Assembly (NCBI GenBank): GCA_903858115.1
Contig: CAIOHR010000073.1
Span: forward strand, 122,362 to 186,361
Direction of reading: 5' to 3'
Length of the DNA: 64,000 nucleotides
Source of the DNA: an uncultured Pirellula sp.
GTDB lineage: Bacteria > Planctomycetota > Planctomycetia > Pirellulales > Pirellulaceae
The position numbers and the translations under genes are program-made. Positions 1 through 9,285 of this stretch are shown here, piece by piece (position 1 is the first letter of the stretch; each line of letters opens with the position of its first letter). The notes beneath the pieces were generated by a model. It did not search any database and had not been told where the DNA came from. It saw only the letters and a list, made by a program, of their open reading frames with translations.

Positions 1-503
1 TTGCAGTCATGAACCGCCTGCTCGATCATGCCATTCGAAAATCGAATCCATGCGCGAAGATAAAACACGTCGCTGCGTCCATCGGTTTCGTCGATCAAAT
101 GGCTTGCTAGCTCCTCTGCTCGGCGATAATCGCCGTCCGCAAGGAATTGTTCGACGGCGTATGCTGTCTGACGATGCCAGGGACTTTGTGTTCGTGCCGC
201 AATGGCGCGTCGCGCTTCGTCCGCGCTGGTTCGAACGGTTCGAGAATCGTCGCGTAGCAAGGCACCGAGTGGAAAATAATGGGTTTCATCACCCAAAAAA
301 CAAAGCGCCCAAGTTGCGGCTCGCCGCGTTTCTACATCAGACGACTTGAGCAATCGCGTCAAGGTAGACGGTGAATAGTTACGCCGGACTTCGTCAATCC
401 AGATCATCGGATTCTTGCAATCGATGCTAGAAATTACAATAGAATGAATATCACCATAGGTGTAGGACAGATAGTTTTCGTAAAATTGAACTAGCTTGGT
501 CAT
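1..503 (-). CDS. HEAT/TPR-repeat protein, C-terminus beyond left edge
   Basis: The minus strand is open from an ATG at 503 (MTKLVQFYENYLSYTYGDIH) to the window edge, giving 167 codons. A TAG lies in frame about 20 codons upstream, which supports this start. Residues about 50-100 read as HEAT-like helical pairs (SSDVETRRAATWALCFLG, then LGALLRDDSRTVR). The last 45 residues read as a TPR (YAVEQFLADGDYRRAEELA, then VFYLRAWIRFSNGMIEQA). Such repeats form protein-binding solenoids; the partner is unknown. The 5-prime end lies inside the window and the C-terminal part is missing. Codon use and repeat character argue that this is real, although only short shadow ORFs occupy the other frames. Confidence 0.72.
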   Translation of the reverse strand, partial: MTKLVQFYENYLSYTYGDIHSIVISSIDCKNPMIWIDEVRRNYSPSTLTRLLKSSDVETRRAATWALCFLGDETHYFPLGALLRDDSRTVRTSADEARRAIAARTQSPWHRQTAYAVEQFLADGDYRRAEELASHLIDETDGRSDVFYLRAWIRFSNGMIEQAVHDC

Positions 504-668
504 ACCATTCAGCCGAGTGTTCGGATATTGGTACTATCGCTCGTGGAGAGAACAGTACTCGTGCGTGAGGATCGTGAGCCGTGTAAACGAACGATTCAAC
601 GAATCCACAATTCCACTGTAGTTGGGTAGATCCCATTTCGCAATGTATAGGTTTCCTCAAAAAAGATT

Positions 669-1817
669 ATGAATCGAATCGAAAGTTCTTGCTTGACTTT
701 CATATGGCGGTGGATCTTTGCTGCACTGATGTTGTTTCTCCATACACTCCGATGCGATCCGTGTTTGTCCCAGGAGCATCCTTATTTATCGAGTGCCATG
801 GTAGCCACACATCAACGACTACAAAATCCGCTAGACGATCAAGTGGACGGGGCATTTGGGTATGCAGTTGATACCCTATCTCGACTTTATGATTTGCCCA
901 TGTGGGTCGATCGCCAGATCGCCAAAGATGAGATGGTTGCAGTAGTACCGAATAAAGAATCGATCGAGTTTTGGCTAAAGCGAATGTCTGATCAAGTGGA
1001 TGGGCAAGTCATCATCTTGGACAACCTGGTGTTTATCGCTCCAAAGTCTATGGCAGATTCGCTTACGCTGGCGTACTGGGAACTCAAGACGTCCAAGATT
1101 CCAGCGGAATGGAACAAAGTCGATAACCCCGGCTTGAGTTGGAGCCATGGAGCAAGTTCGATCGAAGTTTCCAATGCTCTTTGCCAATTCGCCAAACTCG
1201 ACAACGCTTGGACATCGAGTGTCGAACATGATCATTGGTCCGAACGCTCCTTTTCGAAAGTGTCTCGGCTAGCCGTCGCCACAAGTGTATTGGGAAGTCT
1301 TGGCAAAAAGCTTCGCATGGTGGATGGCAAAGCTAGCGTTGTTCCTCTCGCTGTCGATGGAGACCAGCCGCAAACAGTATCATGGAAATATACTCCGTCT
1401 CAAATGACCCAAATCGGTAGGGAGCATTGGAACACTTGGAAGACCGAGAACCCAATGGCAACTTTCCAAAAGGAAGGAGATGGGTGGCTGATATCTGCGT
1501 CCCCAGAGGCGCATCGTGCATTGGTCCACCCGCTCATCCCTAACAAGAAGTGGATAAGGCCCAAATCGAAAGTACCATTGTATTCACTCAAGCTGCAGGG
1601 GAGCCTGGAGAAAATGCTTCCGGAACTAGCGATGAAACTGAAGCTCGACATCGCACCGCTTCCTTTGCCGGAGAAAATTGGCAAACGCGAAGTGATGATC
1701 GACGTCAAGGACGCGACCGTCGATGTCATGTTACGGGAGATAGGAAAGGCTGGGGGAATCGAGTTCCGCAAAACATCGATGGATCGCTATGAGATTCAAA
1801 TCCTGGAAACACCCTGA
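669..1817 (+). CDS. secreted protein with STN/secretin-like segments
   Basis: A protein of 382 residues. An N-terminal hydrophobic stretch (IFAALMLFLHTL, about residues 16-27) followed by Ser/Gln suggests a Sec signal peptide. Residues about 60-110 (YAVDTLSRLYDLPMWVDR, then VVIL-type strands) resemble the STN/secretin short domain, where a beta-alpha-beta unit is followed by hydrophobic strands. A second similar segment lies near the C-terminus (LAMKLKLDIAPLPLPEK, then DATVDVMLREIGKAGGIEF). Planctomycetes encode many such proteins of unknown role. I do not recognise a specific family. The next gene, also secreted, follows after 93 bases. Confidence 0.7.
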   Translation: MNRIESSCLTFIWRWIFAALMLFLHTLRCDPCLSQEHPYLSSAMVATHQRLQNPLDDQVDGAFGYAVDTLSRLYDLPMWVDRQIAKDEMVAVVPNKESIEFWLKRMSDQVDGQVIILDNLVFIAPKSMADSLTLAYWELKTSKIPAEWNKVDNPGLSWSHGASSIEVSNALCQFAKLDNAWTSSVEHDHWSERSFSKVSRLAVATSVLGSLGKKLRMVDGKASVVPLAVDGDQPQTVSWKYTPSQMTQIGREHWNTWKTENPMATFQKEGDGWLISASPEAHRALVHPLIPNKKWIRPKSKVPLYSLKLQGSLEKMLPELAMKLKLDIAPLPLPEKIGKREVMIDVKDATVDVMLREIGKAGGIEFRKTSMDRYEIQILETP

Positions 1818-1910
1818 ACCACTGTTAGTCGTCTGGACGCGTCAAAGCAAATTGGCTATTTAGAAATCTGGTGTTCACAGAATTCATGGCCTGATATCGG
1901 GAATTAAGAA

Positions 1911-2333
1911 ATGACCAGCTCGATCAAGCGTCTCTCTGTCGGTTTGTTGGTATTGGCGATAGGCTGTCTACTCGCTTCCAATACTCACGCTGAAGAGTGG
2001 AATTGGAACCCATTCGCCAAGAGCGAAACTAAAAGCAAACCCAGCCCGCTCTATACGAGCACCTCAAGTACGAACAAGAAGTCTTGGATGCCCGATTGGA
2101 AAATGCCGAGCATGTTCGGTACCAAAAAGACCAATGTAAACTCGTATACGAGGAAAGAACCATCGACCTTTCAAAAGATGTCGAAGTCTACGTCGCAGTG
2201 GTTCAGCAAACTGAATCCATTCCCCAAATCCACGGGCTATTCCGCAGAACCGAAAAAATCCTGGTTCTCGCCGAAACAAGACAACGAAGTCAAAACGGTC
2301 AACGATTTTCTAAGCCAAAAGATGGTTCAATAG
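1911..2333 (+). CDS. small secreted basic Ser/Lys/Trp-rich protein
   Basis: A protein of 140 residues with a clear signal peptide (VGLLVLAIGCLLASNTHAEE, cleavage likely after HAE or HA). The mature part is low-complexity, rich in Lys, Ser, Pro and Trp, with repeated NPF/SWF-type motifs (WNWNPFAKSE, WFSKLNPFPKS, KKSWFSPKQ). No enzymatic motif is visible. GGAATTAAGAA precedes the ATG as a plausible ribosome binding site. Proteins of this composition are common in planctomycetes and may be envelope components, but no function can be assigned. It converges on the receiver gene with only 32 bases between stops. Confidence 0.7.
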   Translation: MTSSIKRLSVGLLVLAIGCLLASNTHAEEWNWNPFAKSETKSKPSPLYTSTSSTNKKSWMPDWKMPSMFGTKKTNVNSYTRKEPSTFQKMSKSTSQWFSKLNPFPKSTGYSAEPKKSWFSPKQDNEVKTVNDFLSQKMVQ

Positions 2334-2365
2334 CCATCCGCCTTCGGGCTGAGGCCGAATCGCGA

Positions 2366-2800
2366 TTACTTCGTTTCTTCCATTTCGCGAATGTAAGCAC
2401 GTAGCCGCTCGAGTTCGTCTTCTGTCCCCTTCAATTTGAGCATGTTCTCGACTCGTTTCTGCAACTCGAACGAGTTCACGGGTTTCGACAGAAAATCGTC
2501 CGTCCCCGCTTCAACCGCGCGTTCGATGTCGCCAAGCTCGCTCAATGCGGTGACCATGAGAATCATAATCTTTGATGTGGCTTTGTCCGACTTTAGCTTT
2601 CTGCAAACCTCGAATCCGTTAAGCTTCGGCATCATCACATCGAGTAAAATCAAGTCGGGCTTGAAGCTCTCGACCTTGTTCAATGTGTCTTGCCCATCGA
2701 CTGCAAAAGCGGTATCGCACTCGATTCTGGCAAGGAATGCTTCAAGCAATTCGCGGTTCTGAGCGTTATCATCAGCGATCAATATTTTCGGAAGACTCAT
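2366..2800 (-). CDS. stand-alone response regulator receiver domain
   Basis: A protein of 144 residues consisting of one CheY-like receiver. The acidic pair is D10-D11 (LIADDN), the phosphoacceptor is D54 (LILLDVMMP), a Thr follows in MVTAL, and the conserved Lys is in LSKPVN. A short charged C-terminal helix (EDELERLRAYIREMEE) replaces an output domain, so it likely signals by protein contact. The gene starts 15 bases after the glyA stop, with AAGGGGA as ribosome binding site, so it is probably cotranscribed with glyA. No histidine kinase lies next to it; the partner is unknown. Confidence 0.92.
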   Translation of the reverse strand: MSLPKILIADDNAQNRELLEAFLARIECDTAFAVDGQDTLNKVESFKPDLILLDVMMPKLNGFEVCRKLKSDKATSKIMILMVTALSELGDIERAVEAGTDDFLSKPVNSFELQKRVENMLKLKGTEDELERLRAYIREMEETK

Positions 2801-2815
2801 ATAGCAACTTTCCCC

Positions 2816-4072
2816 TTAAACGGCCACGGCCAAGCCAGCCGCAGGAACGGGGAATTGGCTTGCCATGTGACGCACGTCTTCCCGAATCTGTGCAAGCATC
2901 GCTGCATCATCGTGCGACTTCAACGCCGTTGCAATCCAGGTCGCAATCGTCTTGAATTCGTCTGTCCCCATACCGCGTGTTGACAAAGCAGGGGCACCGA
3001 TTCGAATACCGCTGGGGTCCATCGGTTTGCGAGTGTCAAATGGAATCATGTTCATGTTCACTGTGATACCGCATTCGTCGAGCGCCTTTTCCGCGATCTT
3101 TCCGCCGATACCGAAGCTAGTCACGTCGACGAGGACCAAGTGATTGTCAGTACCACCACTGATCAGTCGTAATCCATGTGCCATCAACGAGTCGGCAAGC
3201 ACTTTGGCATTGGCAACCACTTGTTTACCGTATTCCTTGAACGATGGCAGCAGAGCTTCTGCAAAGCAAACTGCTTTTCCTGCAACGACGTGCATCAATG
3301 GTCCTCCTTGAATGCCAGGGAAGACCGCGCTGTTGATCGGCTTCGCATACTCACTGCGGCACAAAATCAAACCGCTACGTGGTCCGCGAAGTGTCTTATG
3401 TGTGGTCGTTGTCACATAGTCGGCATACGGAACCGGCGAATTGTGTACTCCTGCTGCGACAAGACCTGCATAGTGAGCCATGTCTACCAAAAGCTTCGCG
3501 CCAACCTCTCTAGCGATGTCTGCAAACTTGTCGTGGAATATCTCGCGTGGATAAGCACTTGCGCCTGCGACGATCATCTTGGGACGATGCTCGCGTGCCA
3601 ATTTAGCTACTTGATCAAAATCGATTCGATGATTTACAGGATCGACGCCGTAAGCATGAAACTTGTACAGCTTTCCGCTGATATTGAGATGCATACCGTG
3701 GGTAAGGTGTCCGCCTTGAGCTAAATCGAGCCCTAGGACAACATCGCCAGGTTGCAATGCGGACAAGTAGACAGCCGTGTTCGCTTGCGAGCCAGAGTGC
3801 GGTTGGACGTTTGCATGATCAGCACCAAACAGCTCTTTCGCCCGATCGATTGCGATCGTTTCGACCGTGTCGACATGCTCGCAACCACCGTAGTAGCGTC
3901 TCCCAGGATAGCCTTCAGCGTATTTGTTCGTCAGCACGCTACCGACCGCTTGCATGATCGCAGGGCTCGTGTAGTTCTCGCTTGCGATCATCTCGAGACC
4001 TTCCTGTTGCCTTATAGACTCTTGTTCAATGGCGGCCCAAATGGCGGGGTCTTGTGTTTGTAGTATGGACAT
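2816..4072 (-). CDS. glyA: serine hydroxymethyltransferase
   Basis: A protein of 418 residues, the usual length for bacterial SHMT. It interconverts serine plus tetrahydrofolate with glycine plus methylene-tetrahydrofolate in the cytoplasm, feeding one-carbon metabolism. Diagnostic stretches are [35 protein letters not shown] near the N-terminus (residues about 32-66), the PLP-lysine motif [14 protein letters not shown], and the C-terminal [14 protein letters not shown]. All family landmarks are intact. It is followed at 15 bases by a receiver gene; the permease gene ends about 190 bases upstream, with a repeat element in the gap. Confidence 0.98.
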   Translation of the reverse strand: MSILQTQDPAIWAAIEQESIRQQEGLEMIASENYTSPAIMQAVGSVLTNKYAEGYPGRRYYGGCEHVDTVETIAIDRAKELFGADHANVQPHSGSQANTAVYLSALQPGDVVLGLDLAQGGHLTHGMHLNISGKLYKFHAYGVDPVNHRIDFDQVAKLAREHRPKMIVAGASAYPREIFHDKFADIAREVGAKLLVDMAHYAGLVAAGVHNSPVPYADYVTTTTHKTLRGPRSGLILCRSEYAKPINSAVFPGIQGGPLMHVVAGKAVCFAEALLPSFKEYGKQVVANAKVLADSLMAHGLRLISGGTDNHLVLVDVTSFGIGGKIAEKALDECGITVNMNMIPFDTRKPMDPSGIRIGAPALSTRGMGTDEFKTIATWIATALKSHDDAAMLAQIREDVRHMASQFPVPAAGLAVAV

Positions 4073-4144
4073 AGATGTAGCTTTTGTTCAGAAAAGTATT
4101 GTCAGAGACATTGATCGCATAGGGTTATCGGAAACAATCGCTCT

Positions 4145-4203
4145 CCGGCCTGTGAGCCGTTGGGCGCTAGCCCCGGTTTCTTCCGGCCCTTGGGCCGCTC
4201 GGC
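4145..4203. repeat. intergenic palindromic repeat (GCTAGCCCCGG type)
   Basis: The 190-base gap between glyA and the permease gene holds a GC-rich block containing TGTGAGCCGTTGGGCGCTAG and then CCGGCCCTTGGGCCG. It has internal self-complementarity (CGGCCC / GGGCCG and CCGG cores). Blocks of very similar wording recur in planctomycete genomes as I remember them, so I read it as a dispersed intergenic repeat rather than an operator. No other copy was found in this window. Confidence 0.45.
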
Positions 4204-4262
4204 GCAAACCTTGGTTTTCACAACTCAACAGACCGGAATTGTCCCGGCCAATTGCGAAACCG

Positions 4263-5906
4263 TCAACCTCGGCCCGTTAACCGCCAACGAGCTTGGAACA
4301 ACAACACGTTGATCGCCAGTAGAATCCCTGATGCAATCGTTGTAATCCCTACATAAATACCGATGAAAAGCCACGATCCAACCTTCGCGGTAGGGGACTC
4401 GCTCGTTCCGATGGCCATCGCGGTAAGGGGTGCATTGTCGACCGCCATCAGCGGGCTTGTGACGCCGATGAACTTGAGGGACTTTAAATCTTGATCGGCG
4501 GGTGCGAATGACCAAACCAAGAAATAGATGGCGACCGGCAAGCAATAGAGACCCAGCAAGACGACGTAGCTTAGCATCATGGCGGTGCTCGTTTTCCTAA
4601 CAACGGTCGACAAAAACATCGCCAAGATCGTATTGAAGACCGAAGCAACAAAGCATATCAAAAAGTAGGCCAACATCGACGGCCAATTCTCCGATAACGG
4701 CGTCAACGGGAGCAGGGCCAACACCATCGGAAACATTAGGAACGCGGTCAACACAGCAGACACTCGGTAACCCGCCAGTAGTTTGCCCCAAAGGATCTGC
4801 CATGAAGAGATCGTCGTCGTCAACAACAGATCGATCGTTTGTCGCTCTCGTTCGCTCGTAATACTGCCTGCCATAAACACAGGTGCTACGAGAATGTTAA
4901 AAATTAACACAAAGCCCGCATAATAGGCTGCTAAGCTCGGACGCAAAAACAAGAATACTGCCATCAACGGTATCGCCAGCAACATACTGATCTGGATAAC
5001 CAAACGAAGCATCAAGCTCCCTTGGCTGAAGAGTTCCGCATGCATCTCCTTGTCGTAGACCGGGTTTGCATTGTCGGCCATCAGCGTCTTGCGGCGCGGC
5101 GGAGCGAACAAACTGTCCGGGAACTGATCCCGTTGAATAACCAACCCGACCGCTTCGCGCTGTTCCTTCTCTAGATCGACCACTTCGTTCCCTTGGCTTC
5201 CGATATCGGGCGGATACAGTAATCGATGGGCTGTAATGGCGAGCATTCCGAACCCGAACACCAAGCAAATAGCAGGCACAATCGTGATGGTCAAAACGAG
5301 ACGCAGATCTCCTTGACCGGCCAGTGCGAGCCACAAAATCACACCCACGATCAGAATAGGTAAAATGAAAACGTAGCTGACAACAAGCGACGAACTCGTA
5401 CGCTTGAAGTAGCTTGAGCAGTACATGCTGATCGAACCAAAAAGAAAAATCGACGACAACAGCCCGACATACGCCGCCAGCAATTCATAAATAGAAACGC
5501 CACCCAACGGCAAACAGAGCATGATGATCGGCAAGGAACCGGATACCAGCACGATCAAGTGAGCGAGTGCCGCAATCAGCTTGCCGGAAACAATGACGAT
5601 TGGTCGCAATGGACTGGCCAACAACATCTCGTACGTTTTCCGTTCCTTTTCGCCACTAATAGCGCCAGCCGTAAAGCTCGGTGCCATCAATGAAGCGATC
5701 GCAAACTGGCCAACAAAGAAGAAGTCGACCAATCGCTGCGCCGAAGCGGACTCGCGACTCAAGTCGATTTTGACATCGCGTGGATAAGCGATCAAAACCA
5801 CCGCCGCGAGCGCGATCTGATAAATGAGCATCAACAAGAAAGCTCTGGGCGTGCGGAGGTTGACAATAAGCTCGCGCTGAAGAACAGGATTGTTGTTCAA
5901 AAACAT
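4263..5906 (-). CDS. ABC-2 type permease, two fused halves
   Basis: A protein of 547 residues made of two ABC-2 permease modules in tandem. Each has about six hydrophobic helices and the typical cytoplasmic motif: GAISGEKERKTYEMLLASPL in the first half and GSITSERERQTIDLLLTTTI in the second. A polar linker of about 60 residues (residues about 235-300) separates them. Such proteins are membrane subunits of ABC exporters, including the gliding-motility GldF-like type. No ABC ATPase gene lies beside it; the upstream AAA gene is a different ATPase class. The energising subunit is presumably elsewhere, and the substrate cannot be inferred. Confidence 0.88.
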   Translation of the reverse strand: MFLNNNPVLQRELIVNLRTPRAFLLMLIYQIALAAVVLIAYPRDVKIDLSRESASAQRLVDFFFVGQFAIASLMAPSFTAGAISGEKERKTYEMLLASPLRPIVIVSGKLIAALAHLIVLVSGSLPIIMLCLPLGGVSIYELLAAYVGLLSSIFLFGSISMYCSSYFKRTSSSLVVSYVFILPILIVGVILWLALAGQGDLRLVLTITIVPAICLVFGFGMLAITAHRLLYPPDIGSQGNEVVDLEKEQREAVGLVIQRDQFPDSLFAPPRRKTLMADNANPVYDKEMHAELFSQGSLMLRLVIQISMLLAIPLMAVFLFLRPSLAAYYAGFVLIFNILVAPVFMAGSITSERERQTIDLLLTTTISSWQILWGKLLAGYRVSAVLTAFLMFPMVLALLPLTPLSENWPSMLAYFLICFVASVFNTILAMFLSTVVRKTSTAMMLSYVVLLGLYCLPVAIYFLVWSFAPADQDLKSLKFIGVTSPLMAVDNAPLTAMAIGTSESPTAKVGSWLFIGIYVGITTIASGILLAINVLLFQARWRLTGRG

Positions 5907-5966
5907 ACGTGGCGAATCGATACGATGAGAAATGAGCGTTCAGTGAGCTTTGTTGGACGGCGCGAG

Positions 5967-7763
5967 TTATCGGATCCCTTGAGCTTCCAGCTCCCGGATC
6001 TCATCTTCCATTCTAGCCCTTTCCTCGTCGGTGATGTTCGGGTCGGGCAAAAGAGAACGACGTGTGCAATTGATCAACGCCTGTAGCGTTTGATACCGCC
6101 GCGTTTGCTTGATCGCGGGTTGAATAAAGTCACGGATCATCTCCTTCAACTCCGCCTCATCCTTGGGAGGAATCGCTTTGAATTGGCTACGCAACGCGGC
6201 ATAACCAGCCGACGAGTAGTCTTGTTCGAGTCCCTCGGCATCGAGCCAATCGACGAGTGCATCGTTGATGAAATTCGTCGGCTTGAGCATCCAGCGAATG
6301 AAATCCTTACGATCCTGGCCGATCGGATCCAAGATCGGAATGATCAGATCCCCAACGCGCCCCGGACGTCGGATGTCCGGCGATAACAAGTGAATACGAG
6401 CTGTCATGAGCAACCACACGACCTTGCCCCTCAGTTTCGGATCACTCATCATTCCTTGAATTTTGCCGGTTAGCCGCCGTTCTGTTTCATGGGCTCCTTC
6501 GCCGACACTACCAAATTGTGTATCCGCTTCGTCAACGAAGATCACCACTTTCTCGAGTGCTTCCAAAACGCGACGCAATCGTTCGAAGATCACGTCGGTT
6601 TGACCAAACCACTGGCTTCGGATGTTCTTCAAAACGAGAACTGGCATATCCAACTCGGCTGCGACCGCTTCGAAAATATATGTCTTTCCGCCTCCAATGG
6701 GGCCTGCAATCGCAGCACCCGGAAGAGCGCGGTCGTCCGGCAACTTCATGCGTGGAATCAAATAGCTATTCAAAAACGACTTCAGGTTTGCGAATCCAAC
6801 GCAGTCCGTCAATTGATGCGACGGCTTCTTGAACTCGATCACATCCTCACCAAGCTGACTTTGAATGAAGAGTTCAACTTGCTTTGTGGTGTCTTGGCGT
6901 TCTACGGGGCGTTGCAAGTAGTCCGAAGATAGCAATAGCTGACGCATGGCGTGAAGACTAAGTCCAGCGGTCGCTTCAGCTACCAAGTCGCTATTGTGCT
7001 TTTGCCCGGTGGGCGTTGTCGCGACATGCGTGCTAACAAAGTGTTTACGAGCGGCCAAATCGGGAGCCGGAACCTCAACCGACAACACTTGTGGCAATCG
7101 GGAAATGCGAGGATGAACGAGACTACGCGATTCTGCAACAAGGATCACGGCATCCTTGCCCGAAAAGAAAGCAGGATCGTTGAACCAATCGGTGACAATC
7201 GCGATGCGCCGTAATTGGGCATCGTTCATTCTCGCAACGTCACCATCTCCGGAAGGCAACAACATGTCGGTCCCTTCGATGAAGATGAGCAAGTTTTCTT
7301 TCAAACAAGCACGCGAACAAATCGTCAACTGCCGAAGGAATTCTAAGGCTTGAGTCGCATTGCCGATGGCGTCGCGAAGATACTGATCAAATTCGCGACG
7401 TCGAAGATCGAATTTGCTCCCATCGTTCAACACCTCACGCATCGGGATCGCGTCGACAGAAACGCCATTCTTCCAAGCAGACCACGCTTCTCGAAGCCGC
7501 ACACGGTCATCGTCGCTCATTCGAATGGGACCGTTCAACTCGTAAATCACCTGAATCAACCCTGGCACCTGCGTCTTGGAGGTCAAGAACGGGATAATCG
7601 GTACATATTGTTTTCCGTCAAAATACAAATCGTAGATGTTCCCGCTCAAAACCACGGCCCGCGATTGCCCGGAGTTGATGATTCGAGCCAATTGGCCAAA
7701 AAACGGATAAGAAGCGGCTGGAAGATCGGTGGTCGGCAGTTGAACGGTTGTATTCGAACTCAT
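5967..7763 (-). CDS. AAA+ ATPase with a degenerate N-terminal AAA-like half (Ycf46-like layout)
   Basis: A protein of 598 residues. The C-terminal AAA module is intact: Walker A GPIGGGKT (about residues 351-358), Walker B VVIFVDEAD (about 404-412), and a downstream RRPGR resembling an arginine finger. The N-terminal half carries a Walker-B-like strand (LLIFIEGTD, about 154-162) and LVAESRSLVHPRISRLP but no P-loop, which recalls the tandem arrangement of Ycf46-type ATPases. The protein probably remodels or unfolds partner proteins; the substrate is unknown. It is the first gene of a minus-strand run with the ABC-2 permease 60 bases downstream, and is divergent from hemH. Confidence 0.85.
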   Translation of the reverse strand: MSSNTTVQLPTTDLPAASYPFFGQLARIINSGQSRAVVLSGNIYDLYFDGKQYVPIIPFLTSKTQVPGLIQVIYELNGPIRMSDDDRVRLREAWSAWKNGVSVDAIPMREVLNDGSKFDLRRREFDQYLRDAIGNATQALEFLRQLTICSRACLKENLLIFIEGTDMLLPSGDGDVARMNDAQLRRIAIVTDWFNDPAFFSGKDAVILVAESRSLVHPRISRLPQVLSVEVPAPDLAARKHFVSTHVATTPTGQKHNSDLVAEATAGLSLHAMRQLLLSSDYLQRPVERQDTTKQVELFIQSQLGEDVIEFKKPSHQLTDCVGFANLKSFLNSYLIPRMKLPDDRALPGAAIAGPIGGGKTYIFEAVAAELDMPVLVLKNIRSQWFGQTDVIFERLRRVLEALEKVVIFVDEADTQFGSVGEGAHETERRLTGKIQGMMSDPKLRGKVVWLLMTARIHLLSPDIRRPGRVGDLIIPILDPIGQDRKDFIRWMLKPTNFINDALVDWLDAEGLEQDYSSAGYAALRSQFKAIPPKDEAELKEMIRDFIQPAIKQTRRYQTLQALINCTRRSLLPDPNITDEERARMEDEIRELEAQGIR

Positions 7764-7976
7764 ATAGGCTGGATAAAAAGTGGCGGTGTTGTATCAAATC
7801 CGTCGTAGGGCCCTGATTCTATGCTCTAACCAGGAGGCTTGTCGCGTCATCTAGCAGTTTTTTGATCCGATACTTGGCCGGTTCGGATCCAAGACAACTT
7901 TGCAGGGGTTGCAAACTGCTGATAATTGCCTAAGCCAAGACTTTCGAGGCATCCATTCCATAATCCATAAGCACTC

Positions 7977-9125
7977 ATGACACATCCAACCTCCGGCCCA
8001 CAGTCGCCTTCTCCGACTCCGCAAACTCCGACTCCGCAAACTCCGCCGGCGGTTCCTACAAAGCCCGCCGCGCCGACCACTCCGCTGCCACCATTGAGCA
8101 AATTGCCAATCGACTCGATTCTGTTCGTGTCTTTCGGCGGTCCCGAAGGTCCTGACGATGTGATTCCTTTCCTCGAGAATGTGCTGCGTGGCAAAAATGT
8201 TCCGCGAGAACGAATGCTCGAAGTTGCCGAACATTATCAGAGCTTTGGCGGTGTCAGTCCTATCAACGAACAATGCCGACTGCTGATTGACGCCGTCCAG
8301 AACGAATGCAAACGGCGCGGAATCGATCTTCCGATTTACTGGGGCAATAGGAATTGGCACCCGCTACTGCCGGGAACCATGCAACACATGGCGGACGATG
8401 GCCGCAAGCGCGCGATCGCTTTCTTTACCTCGATGTTTAGCTGCTACAGTGGTTGCCGCCAATACCGTGAAGATATCGCTGCAGCCCAACAGACCGTCGG
8501 AGAAAAGGCGCCTTTGGTGGAAAAGGTCCGCAAAGGTTTCAATCATCCCAAATTTATTGCGGCCCAAACCGATTGCTTGAAGAAATCACTCGCTCAAATT
8601 CCAGAAGAGCATCGATCGACTACCAAGGTTCTGTTTTGTGCTCACAGCATTCCCAATGCCATGGCAGACCATTCCAAATATGAGATTCAGCTCCGTGAAT
8701 GCGCAAAGCTGATTTGTGCCGCCGTAGGGCATGGACCTTGGGAACTAGTTTTTCAAAGTCGATCCGGTCCACCACAACAACCTTGGCTGGAACCGGACGT
8801 TTGCGAACGGATTGAACAATTACACACAGATGAGTCGATTCAACACATCGTGCTGATGCCAATTGGTTTTATCTCCGATCACATGGAAGTATTGTACGAT
8901 TTGGATGAAGAGGCAGCTACTCTATGCCGCGAGAAAGGCATCCAATTTGTTCGTGGCGATACCGTTGGGGTACATCCCGAATATGTCTCCATGGTCGTGG
9001 ATTTGCTAGAAGAACGAATCAGCGAGGGAACGGAACGACCGTTTCTTGGTACCTACGGTGCAAGCCACGATCTTTGCCCAGCGAATTGTTGTCTGTACCC
9101 AGTTTCACGACCGACGAGGCCATGA
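7977..9125 (+). CDS. hemH: ferrochelatase
   Basis: A protein of 382 residues. It inserts iron into a porphyrin late in haem synthesis. Family landmarks: FVSFGGPEGPDDVIPFLENV, MFSCYSGCRQYREDI, the CAHSIP metal-binding histidine, FQSRSGPPQQPWLEPD, and PIGFISDHMEVLYDLDEEA. The first 40 or so residues are a Pro/Thr-rich stretch encoded by tandem CCGCAAACTCCGACT units, not part of the enzyme fold; a TTG at 8094 could be an alternative start just before LPIDSILFV. The C-terminus ends DLCPANCCLYP; with the Cys in SCYSGC this could ligate a 2Fe-2S cluster as in actinobacterial ferrochelatases (inference). Confidence 0.95.
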   Translation: MTHPTSGPQSPSPTPQTPTPQTPPAVPTKPAAPTTPLPPLSKLPIDSILFVSFGGPEGPDDVIPFLENVLRGKNVPRERMLEVAEHYQSFGGVSPINEQCRLLIDAVQNECKRRGIDLPIYWGNRNWHPLLPGTMQHMADDGRKRAIAFFTSMFSCYSGCRQYREDIAAAQQTVGEKAPLVEKVRKGFNHPKFIAAQTDCLKKSLAQIPEEHRSTTKVLFCAHSIPNAMADHSKYEIQLRECAKLICAAVGHGPWELVFQSRSGPPQQPWLEPDVCERIEQLHTDESIQHIVLMPIGFISDHMEVLYDLDEEAATLCREKGIQFVRGDTVGVHPEYVSMVVDLLEERISEGTERPFLGTYGASHDLCPANCCLYPVSRPTRP

Positions 9126-9285
9126 GTGCGCCTAAAGTCTCTCTCGTTACAGCCAATGGATAGAAGGCCGAAGTAATTCGGGCTGTTGGAGTATAGCCAG
9201 CGAAACTGTATACTAAGCCTGGTAAGCGTTGGCCCCCATTAGCCATACGTTTCTCAATGCCTACCATCAAATCTTGGAAAACAAA

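Noticed and set aside
3176..3724. 182-codon plus-strand ORF
   Set aside because: Antisense shadow of glyA, which is unmistakable on the other strand.
4263..7763. Permease plus adjacent ATPase as one ABC transporter
   Set aside because: The ATPase is of the AAA type and lacks the ABC signature (LSGGQ) motif, so it is not the energising subunit.
7851..8360. Minus-strand ORFs with Arg-rich or Gly/Val-rich repeats over the hemH start
   Set aside because: They arise from the CCGCAAACTCCGACT repeats in hemH read in antisense frames.
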